From Pyxidicoccus xibeiensis (lineage in GTDB: Bacteria; Myxococcota; Myxococcia; Myxococcales; Myxococcaceae): a DNA stretch of 64,000 nt. Numbering within the stretch: the stretch's first letter is position 1; each line of letters opens with the position of its first letter. The translations under genes and the position numbers were made by a program. The DNA lies in assembly GCF_024198175.1 (NCBI RefSeq), contig NZ_JAJVKV010000003.1, forward strand, positions 372,001 to 436,000, read 5' to 3'. Of the stretch, positions 57,717 through 64,000 are shown one piece after another. The notes below the pieces were generated by a model. It did no database searches. It saw nothing but the letters and a program-made list of their open reading frames with translations, and had not been told where the DNA came from.

Positions 57717-59060
57717 ATGGCAGCCACTCCGCAGACCAAGCTGCTCCGCGTCGGTGTCATCCAGAACGGCCGCATCGTCGAGGAGCACCACGTCCGTCGC
57801 GACAGCGTGACCATCGGTCACGACGCCCGGAACACCATCGTCCTGCCCTCCTCCGAGGAACGGCCGGCCCGCTTCTCGCTGCTGGAGAACCAGGGCCAGC
57901 AGTTCCAGCTCGTCATCGACGAGTCCATGCAGGGCCGCGTCAACCTCGGCTCCTCGGACGTGGACTTCGACGCCCTGCGCGCGCAGGGCCTGGCCACCCG
58001 CCGGGGCGACCTCTACGTCCTGCCGCTGCAGGAGAGCGCCCGCGGCAAGGTGGACCTGGGGGACGTCACCCTCTTCTTCCAGTTCGTCACGCCTCCCCCG
58101 GAGGAGGCGAAGCCGGTGCTGCCCGCGGACGTCATGGTCAGCCGGTGGAAGACGATGGACCGCGTCTTCTTCGGCATCCTCGCCGCCTCGCTGTTCATCC
58201 ACTTCTCCGGCGCCGCGCTCATCATTTCCGCCGAGGCCCCCAAGGAGGCCGAGCTGGCGCTGGACGAGCTGGATGACCGCTTCGTGCGCGCCATCATCCC
58301 CCAGCGCCCGCCCGAGGCCGCGAAGCCCGCGGACACCGGCCCCGCCGAGGCCCCCAAGGAGGACGCGAAGGCGGACGAGCCGAAGGCGGCGGACAAGCCC
58401 GCGGCGGACAAGCCCGCGGGGAGTGCCTCGGAGCAGCGCGCCGAGGTGGTGAAGAAGGTCTCCGGCAAGGGCCTGCTCAAGATTCTCGGCTCCAACAGCG
58501 GCGGCGGCCAGGGGGCCTTCGCGGACGTGCTCGGCGGCGCCAGCGGCGGTGGGGACATCGCGGCGGCGCTCGCGGGCGCGGGCGGCGTGGGCGTGGCCAC
58601 CGAGGCCTCCGTGGGCGGCGGCACCGGCCCGCGCGGCGGCGGCGCCGGCAAGGTGACGGGCATCGGCGAGGTGGGCACCCAGGGCGGCGGCAAGGTCGAC
58701 CTGGGCACCAAGAAGGAAGCCGCGGTGCAGGGCCGGGTGCAGGACTCCACGCCCGACGTGGAGAGCTCGGACGTGGACCGCAACGCCCTGGCCCGCTACG
58801 TGCGCTCGCGCCTGAAGTCCATCCAGAGCTGCTACGAGAAGGAGCTCAAGCGCAACCCCAACCTCAAGGGCAAGGTGGTGGTGCGCTTCACCATCAAGAC
58901 GAACGGCCGCGTCGGCGACTTCGAAATCGAGGAGAACACCCTGGGCAACGAGGCGGTGGGCAGCTGCATCCGCACCACCATCCGCGGCTGGACGTTCCCC
59001 TTCAAGCCCGACTCCGATACCGGCGTTTCCTACCCCTTCGTCTTCTCTCCGGCGGGGTAG
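57717..59060 (+). CDS. FHA-like/TM/AgmX-C protein (GltG/NfsG-like)
   Basis: 447 residues starting four bases after the previous stop. Residues about 1-130 look like an FHA-type beta sandwich (DSVTIGHDARNTIVLPS). A transmembrane helix follows (FFGILAASLFIHFSGAALII, about 152-171), then an Ala/Lys/Pro-rich spacer and a Gly-rich stretch. The C-terminal 100 residues are an AgmX/PglI (TonB-like) domain with YVRSRLKSIQSCYEKELKRN and GSCIRTTIRGWTF. GltG and NfsG share this order. It would link a cytoplasmic phospho-signal to the periplasm or outer membrane. Last of the co-directional Glt-like genes. Confidence 0.85.
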   Translation: MAATPQTKLLRVGVIQNGRIVEEHHVRRDSVTIGHDARNTIVLPSSEERPARFSLLENQGQQFQLVIDESMQGRVNLGSSDVDFDALRAQGLATRRGDLYVLPLQESARGKVDLGDVTLFFQFVTPPPEEAKPVLPADVMVSRWKTMDRVFFGILAASLFIHFSGAALIISAEAPKEAELALDELDDRFVRAIIPQRPPEAAKPADTGPAEAPKEDAKADEPKAADKPAADKPAGSASEQRAEVVKKVSGKGLLKILGSNSGGGQGAFADVLGGASGGGDIAAALAGAGGVGVATEASVGGGTGPRGGGAGKVTGIGEVGTQGGGKVDLGTKKEAAVQGRVQDSTPDVESSDVDRNALARYVRSRLKSIQSCYEKELKRNPNLKGKVVVRFTIKTNGRVGDFEIEENTLGNEAVGSCIRTTIRGWTFPFKPDSDTGVSYPFVFSPAG

Positions 59061-59073
59061 GCTCCGGGGGACC

Positions 59074-59520
59074 ATGGAGAAGCTGTCCGTCATCGCCTCC
59101 TCTCCCCTCTTCGAGATGCTCTCCCCCGGGGAGCTCGCGCGCCTCGCGGAGCTGGCCCGGGTGCGGCGCTTCGGGGCCGGGGAGGTCGTCTTCGAGGAAG
59201 GCGACCTGGGCGACAGCCTCTTCGTCATCGTCGACGGCCAGGTGGAGGTGATGCGCCGGCTGCCCGGCGGTGACGTCCACTCCCTCATCGTCCTGTCCGC
59301 CCCCGAGTTCTTCGGGGAGATGGGCCTCATCGACAAGGACTACCGCTCGGCCACCGTGCGAGCGAAGACGGACGCCGACCTCCTGCAGCTCACCGCGCAG
59401 GACCTCCGCGCCTTCCGTCAGGCCCACGGCGATGGCTTCACCTTCGTCGTCGTCAACATCGCCCGAAGCCTGTCTGCTCGCCTGCGCGAGGCCAATGCCC
59501 GCCTCGCTGGCAAGGCTTGA
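59074..59520 (+). CDS. Stand-alone cyclic-nucleotide-binding domain protein
   Basis: 148 residues; one CNB domain with VVFEEGDLGDSLFVIVDGQV, the phosphate cassette FFGEMGLIDKDYRSATV, and the C-terminal helix NIARSLSARLREANARL. It has no DNA-binding part. It is built like the protein at 13399-13857, and the shared LS.RLRE.N helix supports paralogy. The gene begins 13 bases after the AgmX-C gene and may belong to that operon, which would connect the envelope machine to a nucleotide second messenger. Confidence 0.85.
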   Translation: MEKLSVIASSPLFEMLSPGELARLAELARVRRFGAGEVVFEEGDLGDSLFVIVDGQVEVMRRLPGGDVHSLIVLSAPEFFGEMGLIDKDYRSATVRAKTDADLLQLTAQDLRAFRQAHGDGFTFVVVNIARSLSARLREANARLAGKA

Positions 59521-59540
59521 AAACCCCGCCAGTAGTGGGT

Positions 59541-59569
59541 TTGACACCCCACCCCCCTGCCTCTACGCT
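59541..59569 (+). promoter_or_regulatory. Putative promoter giving a leaderless or near-leaderless transcript
   Basis: TTGACA (59541-59546), a 17-base spacer, and TACGCT (59564-59569). The -35 is perfect, the -10 is weak. A start 7-8 bases downstream falls on the ATG of the next gene (59577), so the message would be leaderless; there is also no ribosome site before that ATG. Confidence 0.4.
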
Positions 59570-59576
59570 CTTGAAC

Positions 59577-60155
59577 ATGCGGACTGTGGGAATGCTGGTG
59601 GTACTCGCCTCCGGGGTGGCGATCGCGCAGGGTCCGGCCTCCGTGCCGGCCCAGCCCGCGGGCCCCCCGCAGCCGCCCGCCGCCACCGCTGCGCTGGAGA
59701 AGGCCAGCGACGTGCCGGACGCGGACAAGCTCCAGCGCAGCACCCAGGCCCTGGGCCTGATGCGCGAGGTGCTCCGGCAGGTGCTCGGCAAGGTGGAGGA
59801 GGCCCGGCGCACCAAGGACGTGGTGAAGCTCAACTGCGCCAACGAGAAGCTCACGCAGATCAAGGGCCTGCTGCGCATCTCCGAGCAGGCCGACGTGTCG
59901 CTCCAGGAGGCGCTCTCGCGTCGCGAGGCCTCCTCCAGCGAGCACGAGTACACCAAGGTCATGATCGCCCAGCAGAAGGTCGGGCAGCTGCGCTCGGAGG
60001 CCGAGGAGTGCATCGGCCAGCTCGCCTTCCGCACCGATGAGAACCTCTTCGTGGAGGTGGAGGAGCCGGAGAACCTGCCAGGTGGAGACCCCACCCGGCC
60101 GCCGCCTCCGGAGGACGTCGTCGTCCGCCCTCCTCCCGCCAGCCCCATCCGCTAG
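59577..60155 (+). CDS. Exported helical protein, unknown function
   Basis: 192 residues. Signal peptide VGMLVVLASGVAIAQG. After a Pro-rich linker the core (about 45-160) is helical and charged (LGLMREVLRQVLGKVEEARR; VKLNCANEKLTQIKGLLRIS), with two cysteines that could pair. The end is Pro-rich. I recognise no family. It sits between the cNMP-binding gene and wzpB; as I recall a similar gene occupies this place in M. xanthus. Possible accessory of polysaccharide export, unproven. Confidence 0.7.
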   Translation: MRTVGMLVVLASGVAIAQGPASVPAQPAGPPQPPAATAALEKASDVPDADKLQRSTQALGLMREVLRQVLGKVEEARRTKDVVKLNCANEKLTQIKGLLRISEQADVSLQEALSRREASSSEHEYTKVMIAQQKVGQLRSEAEECIGQLAFRTDENLFVEVEEPENLPGGDPTRPPPPEDVVVRPPPASPIR

Positions 60156-60308
60156 CGCGCCGTGTGCCCACCGACCCACCGGGCGAGTCTCCCGCCCGTG
60201 TCCAACAATCAATTCGGCCCCGAGGAATGCGCGTGCTATGACGCCCCGGGCCGAACGCATGAAAGGTGGGAGCACGTCCTCCCGCCATCAGGGAAGTCCT
60301 TCTGAGCC

Positions 60309-62227
<1,919 letters not shown>

Positions 62228-62253
62228 ACTCGGCGGCTTGGAGGCTCGGCGCC

Positions 62254-63069
62254 TCAGCGCGGCGTCCAGCCCATGTCCTCGATGAAGCGCTTCGCCTCGG
62301 CCAGCAGCTCCGGGGCCAGCGCGGGCGCGGACGCAATCACGTCCCCGCGCAGCACGTCGAAGGGCGCGCCGGTGACGTGGCGGATGACGCCCCCGGCCTC
62401 CTCCACCAGCAGCGAGCCCGCGGCGATGTCCCACGGCTTGAGGCCGAACTCGAAGAAGCCGTCGAAGCGGCCCGCGGCCACGTAGGCCAGGTCCATGGCG
62501 GCGCTGCCGGTGCGGCGCATGCCCTGGGCGCGCAGGATGAAGCGCGTGAAGAGGCCCACGGGCCCCTCCGGGCGCTCGCGCACGTCGTAGGGGAAGCCTG
62601 TGCACAGCAGCGCCCTGTGGAGCGAGGCGACGGTGCTGGCGCGCAGCGGGCGGCCATTGAGGGTGGCGCCCTCCCCGCGCGCGGCGGAGAAGAGCTCGTC
62701 CAGCATGGGGTCATAGACGGCGCCGGCCAGCACGCCGCCGGGGCCCTCCACCGCCACGCTGACGCAGAAGTGGGGCACGCGGTGCGAGTAGTTGGTGGTG
62801 CCGTCCAGCGGGTCCACCAGCCAGCGCAGGCTGTTGGTGCCCTGCGAGGCGCCGCTCTCCTCGGCGAGGATGGCGTGGGCTGGGTGGCGCTCGCGGATGA
62901 AGGCCAGCAGCGCCTCCTCCGAGGCCCGGTCCGCATCCGTCACCAGGTCGATGCCGCCCTTGTACTCAATCGTCCGCTCGCCCATGAAGCGGTCCGCGAG
63001 GATGCGGCCCGCCAGACGGGCCCCCTCCTCCGCGGTGCGGCGCAAGGTGGCGGGGGTGTCCTGGGCCAT
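62254..63069 (-). CDS. Inositol monophosphatase family protein
   Basis: 271 residues. Metal-binding motifs: AEESG (Glu), DPLDGTTNY, and WDIAAGSLLVEEAGG, all complete. The family includes inositol-1-phosphatase, fructose-1,6-bisphosphatase and PAP phosphatases; SuhB-like inositol-1-phosphate hydrolysis is the default call. It converges with wzaB and lies 20 bases downstream of the TlpA-like gene on the same strand. Confidence 0.9.
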   Translation of the reverse strand: MAQDTPATLRRTAEEGARLAGRILADRFMGERTIEYKGGIDLVTDADRASEEALLAFIRERHPAHAILAEESGASQGTNSLRWLVDPLDGTTNYSHRVPHFCVSVAVEGPGGVLAGAVYDPMLDELFSAARGEGATLNGRPLRASTVASLHRALLCTGFPYDVRERPEGPVGLFTRFILRAQGMRRTGSAAMDLAYVAAGRFDGFFEFGLKPWDIAAGSLLVEEAGGVIRHVTGAPFDVLRGDVIASAPALAPELLAEAKRFIEDMGWTPR

Positions 63070-63089
63070 GACGTCTCCTCGGCTGCTGC

Positions 63090-63665
63090 TCAGGGCGCGG
63101 GCTCGGCGAGCAGCGCCTCCACGTGCGACAGGTACCGGGCGTAGAACTCCTCGGAGAAGCCCTCCTCCGAGTGGCGCACCACGCCGCGCCGGTCGATGTA
63201 ATAGGTGGTGGGCATGCCCCGGACCTTGAGGGTGCGCTCGGCCACCTGCGCATTCTCGTCCATGAGGATGGGCAGCTTCACCTTCGTCTCCGCCAGGAAG
63301 GGCGGCACGGCGCGCGCGTCCTCGTCCACGTTGAGCGCGTACACCTTCAGCCCCTTGTCGGCGTACTGGAGGGCCAGGTTCTCGTAGAAGGGCAGCGCGT
63401 CCCGGCACGGCTCGCACCAGGTGGCCCACACGTCCAGCACCACCACGCTGCCCCTGTCACTGGCGAGGTCATACGGCTCGCCGCCGGGGTAGCGCTTCAC
63501 CTTGAAGTCCAGCGGGCGCGGGGCCTCGGCGTCCGAGGCCGGCGCCGTACCGCCAGCCCCATTGCCCGGGCCGGACCCCGTCAGCGGCGGCATGGGAGGC
63601 GCCTTCGCACAGCCCGCGAGCGACAGCGTGCCGATGAGCGCGGCAAGAGAGAGAGCCGTGCGCAT
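63090..63665 (-). CDS. TlpA-like thioredoxin-fold lipoprotein
   Basis: 191 residues. Lipoprotein signal LAALIGTLSLAGC. After a Pro/Gly-rich linker the thioredoxin domain contains VVVLDVWATWCEPCRDALPF with the C-E-P-C pair and RGMPTTYYIDRRG with the cis-Pro. Such envelope-anchored TlpA/ResA-type proteins reduce disulfides, often for cytochrome c maturation; no cytochrome genes are adjacent. It starts one base after the mpl stop. Confidence 0.9.
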   Translation of the reverse strand: MRTALSLAALIGTLSLAGCAKAPPMPPLTGSGPGNGAGGTAPASDAEAPRPLDFKVKRYPGGEPYDLASDRGSVVVLDVWATWCEPCRDALPFYENLALQYADKGLKVYALNVDEDARAVPPFLAETKVKLPILMDENAQVAERTLKVRGMPTTYYIDRRGVVRHSEEGFSEEFYARYLSHVEALLAEPAP

Positions 63666-63666
63666 G

Positions 63667-64000
63667 TCAGCCCCCCGCCTCCGCCCGGGCCTTGAGCGCC
63701 GCGAGCACCTTGTCGATGAAGCCCCCGAAGGCGCCGTTGCTCATGACGAGCAGGATGTCCCCGGCGCGGGCCTCGCGCGCGGCCAGGTCCACCAGCGTCT
63801 GCACGTCGGTGGCGCCCTCCGCGGCGATGCCCTGGGCCTTGAGGTCCTCCACCAGCTTGCGCACGTCCAGCTCCTCGCCCACGGGCACCTTGTCGTGGCG
63901 CTCGGGCACCTTGAGGCTGGCGCGCGTCGCTCCGGTGAAGGCGTGGGCGTAGTCCTCCTGGTGGATGTTGCGGCGGCTGGTGTTGGAGCGCGGCTCGAAG
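63667..64000 (-). CDS. mpl: Mpl, murein peptide ligase (3' end only)
   Basis: C-terminal 110 residues; the gene continues beyond the right edge. The segment begins FEPRSNTSRRNIHQEDYAHA and ends with GDILLVMSNGAFGGFIDKVL. FEPRSNTSRR is the family signature of UDP-N-acetylmuramate:L-alanyl-gamma-D-glutamyl-meso-diaminopimelate ligase, which recycles the murein tripeptide. The Mur ligase ATP and substrate domains lie outside the window. Confidence 0.88.
   Translation of the reverse strand, partial: FEPRSNTSRRNIHQEDYAHAFTGATRASLKVPERHDKVPVGEELDVRKLVEDLKAQGIAAEGATDVQTLVDLAAREARAGDILLVMSNGAFGGFIDKVLAALKARAEAGG

Overview
The window comes from a high-G+C myxobacterium, most likely Myxococcus or a close relative (Myxococcaceae). 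The decisive markers are an adjacent mglB-mglA pair (the polarity and motility Ras-like GTPase and its GAP), a DUF2378 protein (a family I know mainly from myxobacteria), AgmX/PglI-type C-terminal domains, a Ser/Thr kinase with the HRDISPSN loop seen in myxobacterial kinases, and a WzpB-like barrel next to a short Wza-like OPX lipoprotein. From memory, the order mglB, mglA, TPR genes, AgmX-like gene, wzpB, wzaB matches the corresponding M. xanthus locus. Nearly all genes have very high G+C; the only clear compositional outlier is the first gene.

Layout. 1-3223: 5'-truncated, lower-G+C STAND-type NTPase with twelve 46-residue TPRs, probably acquired. 3224-3553: gene-free spacer. 3554-9923: small conserved genes (CoA-binding protein, lipoproteins, DUF2795, papain-like hydrolase, SirB1-like, NUDIX, DUF2378). 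10113-13857: moaC with an odd repetitive tail, a PLP trans-sulfuration enzyme, trxB, and a lone cyclic-nucleotide-binding domain. 14009-17173: radC, DUF3006, recQ. 17190-21764: large membrane TPR protein and small envelope proteins. 21765-22177: gene-free, tandem hairpin repeats. 22178-27940: SDR, PlsC-like acyltransferase, lipase-like lipoprotein, and a three-gene glycan set (FAD enzyme, GT2, deacetylase). 28176-32822: giant zinc-ribbon/GYF/TPR membrane protein resembling GltJ plus GltI.

32936-35477 is a translation island: serS, all four usual tRNA-Ser isoacceptors, tRNA-Arg(ACG) directly before tadA (its editing enzyme), and the 4.5S SRP RNA with promoter and terminator. 35512-38622: GT22-like mannosyltransferase and a phytoene-dehydrogenase-like oxidoreductase. 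38693-42486: dnaX-ybaB-recR, where the gamma and tau parts of dnaX lie in different frames.

42521-48005 (minus) encodes an envelope signalling operon (carboxypeptidase-regulatory-like barrel protein, FecR lipoprotein, kinase with an AgmX-like C-terminus), divergent from mglBA. 48201-59060 (plus) is mglB-mglA followed by a compact periplasmic/envelope operon whose protein order (large TPR, TPR lipoprotein, small exported protein, FHA-like/TM/AgmX-C protein) mirrors gltDEFG and nfsDEFG; I read it as a third paralogous Glt/Nfs-type envelope machine linked to the polarity switch. It is followed by a second lone cNMP-binding protein, a small exported protein, wzpB and wzaB (polysaccharide export), then inositol monophosphatase, a TlpA-like lipoprotein and the 3' end of mpl.

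Limits: all calls come from reading sequence and motifs; no alignments or searches were run.
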